Positions 40,980 to 47,985 of a stretch of 64,000 nucleotides of DNA are shown in pieces; position 1 is the first letter of the stretch; every line of letters starts with the position of its first letter. The DNA lies in assembly GCA_948602995.1 (NCBI GenBank), contig CAPEBR010000004.1, forward strand, positions 62,001 through 126,000. Reading direction: 5' to 3'. This DNA is from an uncultured Dorea sp. (GTDB taxonomy: Bacteria > Bacillota > Clostridia > Lachnospirales > Lachnospiraceae). The notes under the pieces are model-generated. The model ran no database searches and was not told the origin of the DNA. It saw only the letters and a program-made list of their open reading frames with translations. Position numbers and translations under genes: made by a program.

Positions 40980-42242
40980 TCAGATGTGAAATAACTTCGC
41001 CAGCTCCTCTTCTTTCAAGTCTGTTCCTATGACACACAGGCGTCCTGTATAATCAGCCTGGCTTTCCCTGATCTCATACTCCTCCGGTACAAGATCAAAC
41101 TGCCGCCATGTTCCGTCTGACATTGCAAGAATTCCTTTCGAACGGAGAATTGTACCATAAGCATCCGTCTCTGACAATGCCTTTACAATATAATCCAGCT
41201 CTTCCTCCGTATACTTATGAGCCGTCTCCTTTCCCCAGCTTGTGAAAACCTCATCCGCATGATGATGTCCATGATGGTCATGGCCGTGGTGATCATGGCC
41301 GCAGCACCCGCCATGTTCATGGTGATGATCATGACGTCCATGGCCGCTGCATTCGCCGGATCCATGATGGTGTCCATGACAGCCGCATTCGCCAGACCCA
41401 TGAAGATCATGATCTTCATGGTGACAGCATTCACTATGCCCGTGCTCTTCATGATGACAGCACTCACCATACCCTGGCTCCTCATGATGACAGCACTCAC
41501 CATGCCCGTGCTCCTCATGATGGCTGCATTCACCATGCCCGTGCTCCTCATGATGACAGCATTCACCATGTCCGTGTTGGCCGTGGTGCTCATGATCACC
41601 ATGATCCCCCCTGTTATCACGGACTTCCAGCAGCTCTTCTATCTCCCCGCCATGTTCTAACGCACGCACTACTGCCTCTTTCCCGAGCTGATCCCATGGC
41701 GTTGTGATAATCGCGGCCTCCTCATTTTCCTCCCGGAGCATATGCACACACTCTTCTGCCTTTTCGTCTGACATAAGCTGTGTACGGCTTACAACGATTG
41801 TGGACGCATGCTTTACCTGATCCTCAAAAAACTCTCCGAAATTCTTAAGATATACCCTGGCCTTTTTACCGTCAACCACCGTAATCCTGCCCGACACTTC
41901 AATATCCACATCACCCCGCACAGCCTCTACCGCCCGGGCAACATCCGACAGCTTTCCAACGCCGGACGGCTCAATGAGAATCCGGTCCGGATGGTACTCC
42001 TCAATCACCTTACAGAGCGCCTCACTAAAATCTCCCACAAGAGTGCAGCATATGCACCCGGAATTCATCTCCGTAATCTCAATCCCTGCATCCTTCAAAA
42101 AACCTCCGTCAATACCAATCTCTCCAAATTCATTTTCAATCAGCACCAGCTTCTCCCCGGCAAAAACCTTTTCAAGAAGCAGCTTAATAAACGTAGTCTT
42201 CCCCGCCCCGAGAAAGCCCGAAATAATATCTACCTTTGTCAT
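40980..42242 (-). CDS. CobW/COG0523 GTPase with long His-rich metal-binding tract
   Basis: 420 residues. G3E GTPase with P-loop GFLGAGKTT (9-17), CICC metal motif (C63, C65, C66), VLIENEFGEIGID and IEPSGVGKL. About residues 211-331 form a tract of repeated HGHGECCHHEE-like units with dozens of His and many Cys, ending in HDHHGHDHHGHHH. A CobW_C domain follows (about 335-420, GTILRSKGI). Such proteins are GTP-driven metallochaperones, mostly for zinc or cobalt; the His/Cys tract can store or deliver metal. The DNA repeat can vary in copy number. A consensus promoter lies upstream at 42296-42324. Confidence 0.93.
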   Translation of the reverse strand: MTKVDIISGFLGAGKTTFIKLLLEKVFAGEKLVLIENEFGEIGIDGGFLKDAGIEITEMNSGCICCTLVGDFSEALCKVIEEYHPDRILIEPSGVGKLSDVARAVEAVRGDVDIEVSGRITVVDGKKARVYLKNFGEFFEDQVKHASTIVVSRTQLMSDEKAEECVHMLREENEEAAIITTPWDQLGKEAVVRALEHGGEIEELLEVRDNRGDHGDHEHHGQHGHGECCHHEEHGHGECSHHEEHGHGECCHHEEPGYGECCHHEEHGHSECCHHEDHDLHGSGECGCHGHHHGSGECSGHGRHDHHHEHGGCCGHDHHGHDHHGHHHADEVFTSWGKETAHKYTEEELDYIVKALSETDAYGTILRSKGILAMSDGTWRQFDLVPEEYEIRESQADYTGRLCVIGTDLKEEELAKLFHI

Positions 42243-42295
42243 TCTTAATACCCCTTTTCCTTAACTGTTACATACAAAAACCAAAATCATCTACC

Positions 42296-42324
42296 ATTAT
42301 ATTAAATTCCTTTGAGATATGCAA
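42296..42324 (-). promoter_or_regulatory. promoter of the CobW/aldo-keto reductase/CobW operon
   Basis: On the minus strand TTGCAT (42324-42319), 17 bases, TATAAT (42301-42296). It lies just after the palindrome that ends trpA. No Zur-like inverted repeat was recognised. Confidence 0.75.
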
Positions 42325-42331
42325 GGGGCGA

Positions 42332-42379
42332 CGCAGTTGGGGACGGGGCATTTTTAAAAATGCCCCGTCCCCAACTGCG
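42332..42379. repeat. family A palindrome (A4), longest copy
   Basis: A perfect 48-bp palindrome. The half-site is CGCAGTT plus GGGGACGGGGCATTTTT. It encodes the last residues of TrpA (QLGTGHF) and its stop. Confidence 0.95.
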
Positions 42380-43139
42380 CCTGTTTCATGTTTTTGACGT
42401 ATTCCGCTACGTATGGCACACATTCTTCACCATGCTCTTCAATAATTTTTACGATTGCGCTTCCCACGATTACGCCGTCTGAAATTTCTGTCATCTCGCG
42501 CGCCTGCCGGGGCGTGGAGATACCGAATCCTACCGCGCACGGGGTGTCTGTCACCTTACGCACCTGTTTTATCATCCCGGCGATATCGGCTCTGATCTCG
42601 CTGCGCACCCCCATTACACCGAGGGAGGATACGCAGTAGATGTACCCTTTTGCTTCTTTCGCGATCATGGCGACTCTGTCCTTTGAGGCAGGGGCGATCA
42701 GACGTATCAGATCTACTCCGTATTCGTCGCACACTGATATTAATTCTTCTCTCTCCTCATAGGGAAGATCCGGCACGATAATGCCGTCGATTCCGCATTC
42801 TACGCAGCGTTTCATGAAGCGCTCTTTTCCATAGGTATATATGGGGTTCAGGTAGGTCAGATATACTATCGGAATCGTAACGGTCTCTCTTACCTCTCTA
42901 ATTGTGTCAAAGAGCCTGTCAGTGGTGCAGCCTGCTGACAGGGCACGCACATTTGCTTTTTGGATCACCGGACCTTCTGCTATAGGGTCGGAGAAGGGAA
43001 TGCCGATTTCAATCAGGTCCGCACCGGCCTCCTGCATGGCTGTCATTAATTTTTTTGTCACGTCCAGTGACGGGTCTCCTCCTGTAATAAAGGGTATAAA
43101 TGCCTTTTTATTCTGAAATGCTTCTTTTATTCTACTCAT
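42354..43139 (-). CDS. trpA: tryptophan synthase alpha chain
   Basis: 261 residues, TIM barrel. It splits indole-3-glycerol phosphate into indole, which is channelled to TrpB, and glyceraldehyde 3-phosphate. Catalytic residues: Glu in DLIEIGIPFSDPIAEGP and Asp in PIVYLTYLNPIYTYG...GIIVPDLPYEE; phosphate site GFGISTPRQAREM and GVIVGSAIV. The C-terminus AQLGTGHF is encoded by palindrome A4, so the last five residues and the stop come from the repeat. The start overlaps trpB by 8 bases. Expression is under the Trp T-box upstream of trpB. Confidence 0.96.
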   Translation of the reverse strand: MSRIKEAFQNKKAFIPFITGGDPSLDVTKKLMTAMQEAGADLIEIGIPFSDPIAEGPVIQKANVRALSAGCTTDRLFDTIREVRETVTIPIVYLTYLNPIYTYGKERFMKRCVECGIDGIIVPDLPYEEREELISVCDEYGVDLIRLIAPASKDRVAMIAKEAKGYIYCVSSLGVMGVRSEIRADIAGMIKQVRKVTDTPCAVGFGISTPRQAREMTEISDGVIVGSAIVKIIEEHGEECVPYVAEYVKNMKQAQLGTGHF

Positions 43140-44334
43140 GAATATCTACTCCTCTGTATCTTGCAATGGCAGCCACATCTTTGTCTCCGCGTCCGGATAA
43201 GTTGACTACAATAATTTCTTCTTTTTTCATTCCTGGCGCAAGCCTTTTTGCATATGCAACAGCATGGGCGCTCTCGATTGCAGGAATAATCCCCTCTGTC
43301 CTTGACAGATACTCAAAGGCTTCCACTGCCTCCACATCTGTGACCGGAACGTATTCGGCTCTTCCTTCTTTTGCAAGCAGGGCATGCTCCGGCCCGATAC
43401 CTGGATAGTCCAGGCCTGCAGAAATGGAATAAACCGGTGCGATCTGTCCGTATTCGTCCTGACAGAAGAGGGATTTCATTCCATGAAAAATCCCGATACT
43501 TCCTCTGGCAACCGTAGCGGCATGCTGGTCAGTATCTATTCCATGTCCTGCCGCCTCACAGCCGATCAGCCTTACGCCAGGATGCCTGATAAATTCATAA
43601 AAGGCCCCCATTGCATTGCTTCCGCCGCCCACACAGGCGATCACGGCATCTGGAAGCCTTCCTTCCCGTGCAAGAAGCTGCTCCTTTATTTCCTGGCCGA
43701 TAATCTTCTGAAAGTCTCTTACAATCATGGGAAATGGATGGGGACCCATAACGGAGCCGAGCACATACAGTGTATCATCCATCCGTCTCGTCCACTCCCT
43801 CATAGTCTCATTCACTGCATCTTTCAGCGTCTGGGTTCCGGTCGTAACAGCATGCACCTTTGCTCCTAAAAGCTCCATTCTGTACACATTGAGAGCCTGA
43901 CGGTCTGTGTCCTCCTTCCCCATGAAAATCTCACATTCCATTCCCATGAGCGCTGCCGCTGTAGCGGTTGCTACCCCGTGCTGCCCTGCGCCTGTCTCGG
44001 CGATTACCCTTGTCTTTCCCATTTTCTTAGCCAGAAGCACCTGCCCGAGCACATTATTAATCTTATGGGAGCCGGTATGATTCAGGTCCTCTCGCTTCAG
44101 GTAAATCTTCGCACCGCCCAGCTCTCTTGTCATCTTCTCTGCATAATACAGCATGGATGGACGACCCGCGTAGTTTTTAAGAAGCAGATCCAACTCCTTT
44201 ATAAATTCCGGATCCTTCCTGTATCTTTCATATGCCTCTTCCACCTCATGTACCGCACACATCAGTGTCTCTGGAATATACTGCCCTCCATATTCCCCAT
44301 AACGTCCTTTCCGGCTTTCTGCTTTTTCACACAT
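43132..44334 (-). CDS. trpB: tryptophan synthase beta chain
   Basis: 400 residues, PLP enzyme that joins indole and serine to make tryptophan. Motifs: GRYGEYGGQYIPETLM, KREDLNHTGSHKINN with the PLP lysine, AETGAGQHG, and GGGSNAMG for the PLP phosphate. It is TrpB1 type by these motifs, matching the adjacent trpA. Start at 44334 (MCEKAES) since AAAGG ends 9 bases upstream; the ATG 9 bases earlier abuts it. No trpEGDCF genes lie beside it, so the cell either has them elsewhere or uses scavenged indole. A 165-bp repeat and a Trp-specific T-box lie upstream. Confidence 0.97.
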   Translation of the reverse strand: MCEKAESRKGRYGEYGGQYIPETLMCAVHEVEEAYERYRKDPEFIKELDLLLKNYAGRPSMLYYAEKMTRELGGAKIYLKREDLNHTGSHKINNVLGQVLLAKKMGKTRVIAETGAGQHGVATATAAALMGMECEIFMGKEDTDRQALNVYRMELLGAKVHAVTTGTQTLKDAVNETMREWTRRMDDTLYVLGSVMGPHPFPMIVRDFQKIIGQEIKEQLLAREGRLPDAVIACVGGGSNAMGAFYEFIRHPGVRLIGCEAAGHGIDTDQHAATVARGSIGIFHGMKSLFCQDEYGQIAPVYSISAGLDYPGIGPEHALLAKEGRAEYVPVTDVEAVEAFEYLSRTEGIIPAIESAHAVAYAKRLAPGMKKEEIIVVNLSGRGDKDVAAIARYRGVDIHE

Positions 44335-44476
44335 ATTTTTCATCCTTTCTTTTTTCTACTCTTACCCTTGTCTCTTCTGCGATCTCATCTAATATCTTCA
44401 TCTGCTCCACATACATCTCTCGTTATAGAATAAAGAATCGTAACCTCCCTGTACCTTCACAGTTACATTCCCTCGT

Positions 44477-44641
44477 CTAGTATAACCCACACTAATTAAC
44501 CGTACGTTTCACTTGTCTAGATTTCCATCTGCCGCGTTGTCGTCAATCGGCGTAGCCACCGCTACGCCTCGTTCCTCCGCCTTGCAGGCTGAAAATTTAT
44601 CCTGCGTGAAACGTATCGGTAATTAGTGTGGATTATACTAG
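44477..44641. repeat. 165-bp MITE-like inverted-repeat element
   Basis: The 36-bp ends (44477-44512 and 44606-44641) are inverted copies with a few mismatches (CTAGTATAACCCACACTAAT and complement). Inside is a perfect 8-bp stem GGCGTAGC/GCTACGCC (44549-44568). It has no coding capacity. It sits in the trpBA leader between the T-box terminator and trpB, so it is transcribed only when the T-box reads through. Confidence 0.8.
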
Positions 44642-44668
44642 TCCGAAAACAAAGTTTCCTAATAGCAT

Positions 44669-45017
44669 AAAAAATCCCTGTCTCACTGGAAATCACTTTC
44701 CAATGGGACAGGGACTTAAAAATTCTTATTCATCACCTGCGGTACCACCCATATTGCCCTCTTGTCTTTCTCTTCGCAACTCTCCAAAAAACAAAATCTG
44801 CCGGACCACTCTCTCATGTACTATCATACATCCCCCGCTGATAACGGACAGGGTATCCGTCAGCTCCTACTCTCCCGCTCCTGGATTTCAGGCTGCCCTC
44901 GCAAGTCCATTCGCTAAAAACTCTTGCTGCCGCAATTCCACCGCCTGCGGCTCTCTGAAAACAAATATCTTTAACTACTTCTCTTGCTCATCGGTTTGTT
45001 CCATTAATTCGAATTCG
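44669..45017 (-). promoter_or_regulatory. T-box riboswitch, tryptophan-specific
   Basis: All landmarks are present on the minus strand: Stem I with GAAGTAG and AGAGAGCC...GGTGGAATTGCGGC, and a specifier loop GAA-TGG-A (TGG at 44909-44907) following the loop-E half AGTA; then the T-box GGGTGGTACCGC (44750-44739) and a terminator of 15-bp stem TCCCTGTC...GACAGGGA with T-run (44716-44669). Uncharged tRNA-Trp should pair with the specifier UGG and, through its NCCA end, with the UGGU bulge, favouring antitermination and trpBA expression. UGGU would pair best with an A discriminator; G would give a G-U pair. Confidence 0.92.
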
Positions 45018-45023
45018 TTTATA

Positions 45024-45052
45024 AGTATATGCCCGGAGAACTCAAATGTCAA
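45024..45052 (-). promoter_or_regulatory. promoter of the trpBA T-box leader
   Basis: On the minus strand TTGACA (45052-45047), 17 bases, TATACT (45029-45024). Confidence 0.85.
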
Positions 45053-45072
45053 GATTTTTTTCAGGATTTTTC

Positions 45073-45114
45073 AATTGGGGACGGGGCATTTTTAAAAATG
45101 CCCCGTCCCCAATT
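45073..45114. repeat. family A palindrome (A5)
   Basis: A perfect 42-bp palindrome with half-site AATT plus GGGGACGGGGCATTTTT. It lies 37 bases after the SGNH-hydrolase stop codon and just upstream of the trp promoter. It is the one copy that is wholly intergenic. Confidence 0.95.
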
Positions 45115-45151
45115 CATCTCATTTCCTTCTGCGTCTGCTTCATTCCCCGAA

Positions 45152-46438
45152 TCACCTGCCCTTTTCGCTTTTTTTAATCACGCCTGCCAACAGCTTTGCT
45201 GCCAGCCTTGACCCTTCCTTATTCGGGTGACGCTTATCGTCGCAATAGAGATTCTTCTTTTTGGATAATTTATAAAAGGCCTTTCCAACGTCTGCAACCG
45301 GGACATGGTTTTGCTTTCCTATCTGATGATAGGTCCGGGATACAATGCGATGCATCTGCTTATAGGTGACCCCCATCTTCTTCAGCTTTTTATGGCCTTT
45401 TTTATACGCCCATGTAGCATACAGCACTGGCGATGCCCCATTTGAACGAACCCTGTCACATAGTCTGGCGGCATCTTCCATAAAAGTCTTTCTTGCCTGC
45501 ACCGGCCCATGGCTCATCCCCTGGAGGATCACATAATCCCATTTTTCATCCTCCAGAGCCTTGCATGTAACCCTGCCCATCCTTGTATCCGGGTCAAGAT
45601 GAGCCTCCAGCCCTGTATTGCCCTGTGTATGTGCCACAACCTCCGCTCCTGTAAGCTTTGCCAGTGTCTTTGGCATCTTATTGTAATAAGTGAGACTGTT
45701 ACCAAGCATCAGTATCCTCATGCCGCGTCTCCTGTTATAAACACCCATCATATCCAGAATCTTCTCTGCCTCCAGCTTCCGGCCCTTTCCTACGGAAACC
45801 ATTACTGTTCCCTGTCTTTCATTTCTCCCATAATTCATATACCAGGCAAAACGTTCCCCTTCTACCCGGTATTCCTCATAGGAGTCCGGCATCCGTAATC
45901 TGGCTGTTTTTATCCGCTCCTTCGTCTTGTCACTGTCATTCCTGTTATAGAGAGAAATCACCTTCAAATTATAGTCTGACAAATCTCTGTCCGAATATGA
46001 GGACAGAAGAATGAGGCCTTCAAATTTTTCACTGTTTTCCGCCGCATAATCCGCTGCCAGGACACCTCCCCGGAAATTGCCGCCAAGATACCAGTGCTTA
46101 TGGGGATACTCCCTCATTATCTGCTCTGCCTCGCTGTATTCGGATGCCGCAGACCCGGATGAAAGTTTTACCAGGAAGCAGTCTGCTCCTCCCTCAGCCA
46201 CTTTCTTCAAAAGAGAGGAAGCTTTCCTCTTCCCTGACCTGGAATAAAAGATCAGCGCCTTGTCCTTTCCTGGTCCGTCATAAAAATAGCCGGTATCCGT
46301 CTTCGTCACCTTAACTGCCTCTTTCTTTCCAGTTTTTTCTGTTCCCTTCCGTTCTGCAGCACAACACCCTCTTACATCCCCGGCCACCAGACTAATGACA
46401 ATCAGAATAACAGCCATGCATTTTTTATATATTCTCAT
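45152..46438 (-). CDS. secreted alpha/beta-hydrolase-like plus SGNH-hydrolase two-domain protein
   Basis: 428 residues with an N-terminal signal peptide (RIYKKCMAVILIVISLVAGDVRG, cleavage near residue 25). Domain 1 (about 50-230) looks like an alpha/beta hydrolase of the DUF-type carboxylesterase group, but the nucleophile elbow GxSxGG is GNFRGG, so it is probably inactive. Domain 2 (about 240-428) is an SGNH hydrolase: ILMLGNSLTYYNKMP (nucleophile Ser), HTQGNTG, and DDKRHPNKEGSRLAA with the Asp-His pair. It probably removes acyl groups from an extracellular glycan or lipid. ATG at 46438 has AGAGGTG 7-8 bases upstream; the longer frame has none. Confidence 0.82.
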   Translation of the reverse strand: MRIYKKCMAVILIVISLVAGDVRGCCAAERKGTEKTGKKEAVKVTKTDTGYFYDGPGKDKALIFYSRSGKRKASSLLKKVAEGGADCFLVKLSSGSAASEYSEAEQIMREYPHKHWYLGGNFRGGVLAADYAAENSEKFEGLILLSSYSDRDLSDYNLKVISLYNRNDSDKTKERIKTARLRMPDSYEEYRVEGERFAWYMNYGRNERQGTVMVSVGKGRKLEAEKILDMMGVYNRRRGMRILMLGNSLTYYNKMPKTLAKLTGAEVVAHTQGNTGLEAHLDPDTRMGRVTCKALEDEKWDYVILQGMSHGPVQARKTFMEDAARLCDRVRSNGASPVLYATWAYKKGHKKLKKMGVTYKQMHRIVSRTYHQIGKQNHVPVADVGKAFYKLSKKKNLYCDDKRHPNKEGSRLAAKLLAGVIKKSEKGR

Positions 46439-46530
46439 CCTGTCACACCTCTCAATTAATTTAAATAAAAACGTCTGTATCATATTATCACACTTCCAAT
46501 CCTGCAACAAGCGTCATTAGGGAACAAAAT

Positions 46531-46698
46531 AAAAAAGACCCCTTAAGGGTTTCTGTTCACACAGGACTTTGCATTTACTGCAAAGTCCGTAAGAATTGAT
46601 TCAGGTGTGAGCAAATCCCATTCGCGAAGCGAATTTTAAATGGATTTGCGAATGTTACTGTGAACGGATTGAACAGTAACCCTTAAGGAGTCTTTTTA
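46531..46698 (-). terminator. terminator of the DUF6809-like gene, with a family B element in its loop
   Basis: Arms AAAAAGACCCCTTAAGGGTT (46532-46551) and AACCCTTAAGGAGTCTTTTT (46678-46697) pair over 20 bp with one mismatch, and a T-run follows on the minus strand. The 126 bases between the arms are a family B element. Confidence 0.8.
46552..46677. repeat. family B element, near full length, inside a terminator loop
   Basis: On the minus strand it reads CTGTTCAATCCGTTCACAG, ATTCGCAAATCC...GGATTTGC and GGACTTTGCAGTAAATGCAAAGTCC, ending in TGTGAACAG. These pieces give three nested hairpins. With the flanking terminator arms it begins and ends with the family's GTTACTGTTCA/GTGAACAG ends. Confidence 0.85.
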
Positions 46699-46733
46699 AA
46701 TCATTTTTCGTTATTATTTATCTACATACCCGA

Positions 46734-47036
46734 TTACTGCGTCTGTGCACCTGAGAATATAGCGCCGTAATCATACATCTTAAGCGCCAGATGCCTTCCC
46801 ACGTCAAGAAGTTCACCAATGATGCTTTCCACATCCTTGTCCTCATCTACTCCAAGACGTTCACATAAGCGCCGGTTCGCGTTGTATATCCTTTCATACG
46901 CCTCGTCACAAAAGCTGCCTTTGGAAAATTCATTCTCTACATACTTACTTTCTGCCACAGGATAATTCTTTAAATCCAGTGAATCGTTCATCAAATCAAA
47001 AATCAACTCTTTAAACTCTCTCGCATCTTTCTGCAT
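46734..47036 (-). CDS. hypothetical small alpha-helical protein (DUF6809-like)
   Basis: A 100-residue acidic protein, all helical by composition, without membrane segments. The stretch ANRRLCERLGVDEDKDVESIIGELLDVG followed by LALKMYDYGA resembles small Clostridia proteins grouped as DUF6809, whose function is unknown; that match is from memory and uncertain. It has an AAGGAAA ribosome site, a consensus promoter and a terminator, which supports a real and separately transcribed gene. Confidence 0.75.
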   Translation of the reverse strand: MQKDAREFKELIFDLMNDSLDLKNYPVAESKYVENEFSKGSFCDEAYERIYNANRRLCERLGVDEDKDVESIIGELLDVGRHLALKMYDYGAIFSGAQTQ

Positions 47037-47109
47037 AATATTTTCCTTTCTTTTGTTTTTTTCTTATAGCAACGAGTCAATCGGTACTTGATACTTTCGT
47101 TCTGTTAAA

Positions 47110-47138
47110 ATTATATCGCGCTTTTCCCACAGAATCAA
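47110..47138 (-). promoter_or_regulatory. promoter of the DUF6809-like gene
   Basis: On the minus strand TTGATT (47138-47133), 17 bases, TATAAT (47115-47110). It lies 74 bases before the ATG. The rest of the gap to 47346 shows no clear structure. Confidence 0.7.
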
Positions 47139-47346
47139 GACCATATGCAAAAATCTGACACAAGCATTTTACATATTCTGACACCCTTCGCAGTTTTCGA
47201 CAAATACCTGTACAAAACTGGACTGGTTGAATCTCTCTTAATTGGCTCTTTCCAAGATTCCAGTCCTGTTATACAATGTACCTGCATGCATGTGAAGTTA
47301 GAGCGTGGCATGACAATGAAAGCAAAAAAGAAAAGAGGTTATGATC

Positions 47347-47877
47347 ATGAATTCAAATCTGAAAAAATTTGTTATGACTGCATTATTTGCGGCGCTTGCC
47401 TGTGTGGCAACTATGTCTATAAAGATACCCACTCCAGGCACCGGAGGATACATCCATCCTGGCGATGCGATCGTAATTCTTTCCGGCATCATCCTTGGTC
47501 CGGTATGGGGACTTTTTGCCGCCGGAACTGGTTCTGCCATGGCAGATCTTCTGGGCGGGTATTTTATCTATGTTCCGATTACATTCGCAATCAAAGGCAT
47601 CGTTGCATTTACTGCGGGAATTCTATACCAGAAGATCGGAAAAAGCTCCAAAGGCAGATCTGCCGCAGTGATACTTGGGGGCATTGCCGATATCCTGTTT
47701 GTAGCCGCCGGTTATTTTCTCTGTGAGATTCCGCTCTATGGCGCCTCTGCGGCGGCAGCGAGCATTCCGGCGAATCTGATCCAGGGTATCAGCGGACTGA
47801 TTCTTGCCTTCGTATTATATCCGGTTCTTCTGGCAGTGCCGGATATCCGTACTCTCACATATAAATCGAATGCCTGA
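47347..47877 (+). CDS. ECF transporter S component, vitamin-type
   Basis: 176 residues with about six membrane helices. It is the substrate-binding S subunit of a group II energy-coupling-factor importer, which works with a shared EcfA/EcfA'/EcfT module encoded elsewhere. The opening KKFVMTALFAALACVATM carries the AxxxA contact for EcfT, and IPTPGTGGYIHPGDAIVILSG plus AGTGSAMADLLGGYFIYVP match the ThiW/PdxU/HmpT-like group. Substrate may be a B6 or thiamine precursor; a pyridoxal kinase gene lies 13 kb away but that is weak support. ATG 47347 has AGAGG 8 bases upstream; ATG 47341 is too close. Confidence 0.88.
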   Translation: MNSNLKKFVMTALFAALACVATMSIKIPTPGTGGYIHPGDAIVILSGIILGPVWGLFAAGTGSAMADLLGGYFIYVPITFAIKGIVAFTAGILYQKIGKSSKGRSAAVILGGIADILFVAAGYFLCEIPLYGASAAAASIPANLIQGISGLILAFVLYPVLLAVPDIRTLTYKSNA

Positions 47878-47884
47878 TCTTAAG

Positions 47885-47985
47885 TTTTTATACTGCGCGC
47901 CAGAGAAATCTGCCGCGCAGCATAACATGATGCGCACAGCCGCGTAAGAAGTATACCGCTTTGCGGCTTTTGCGACACTCACCGC
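47885..47985. repeat. family C structured repeat
   Basis: CTGCGCGCCAGAGAAATCTG then CCGCGCAG forms one hairpin. AGAAGTATACCGCTTTGCGGC and TTTTGCGACACTCACCGCA follow. The same pieces, in reverse order and partly with changed but still paired stems, recur at 63930-64000. One end overlaps the cotH stop codon. Confidence 0.6.

Noticed and set aside
41240..41610. Regular repeats and long opposite-strand ORFs (41217-41660 plus, 41183-41620 minus)
   Set aside because: They are shadows of the His-rich CobW coding repeat.
47145..47726. 193-codon plus-strand ORF overlapping the ECF S-component gene
   Set aside because: It is in another frame with low-quality composition (many Cys, Arg, His); the S-component frame has clear homology and a ribosome site.
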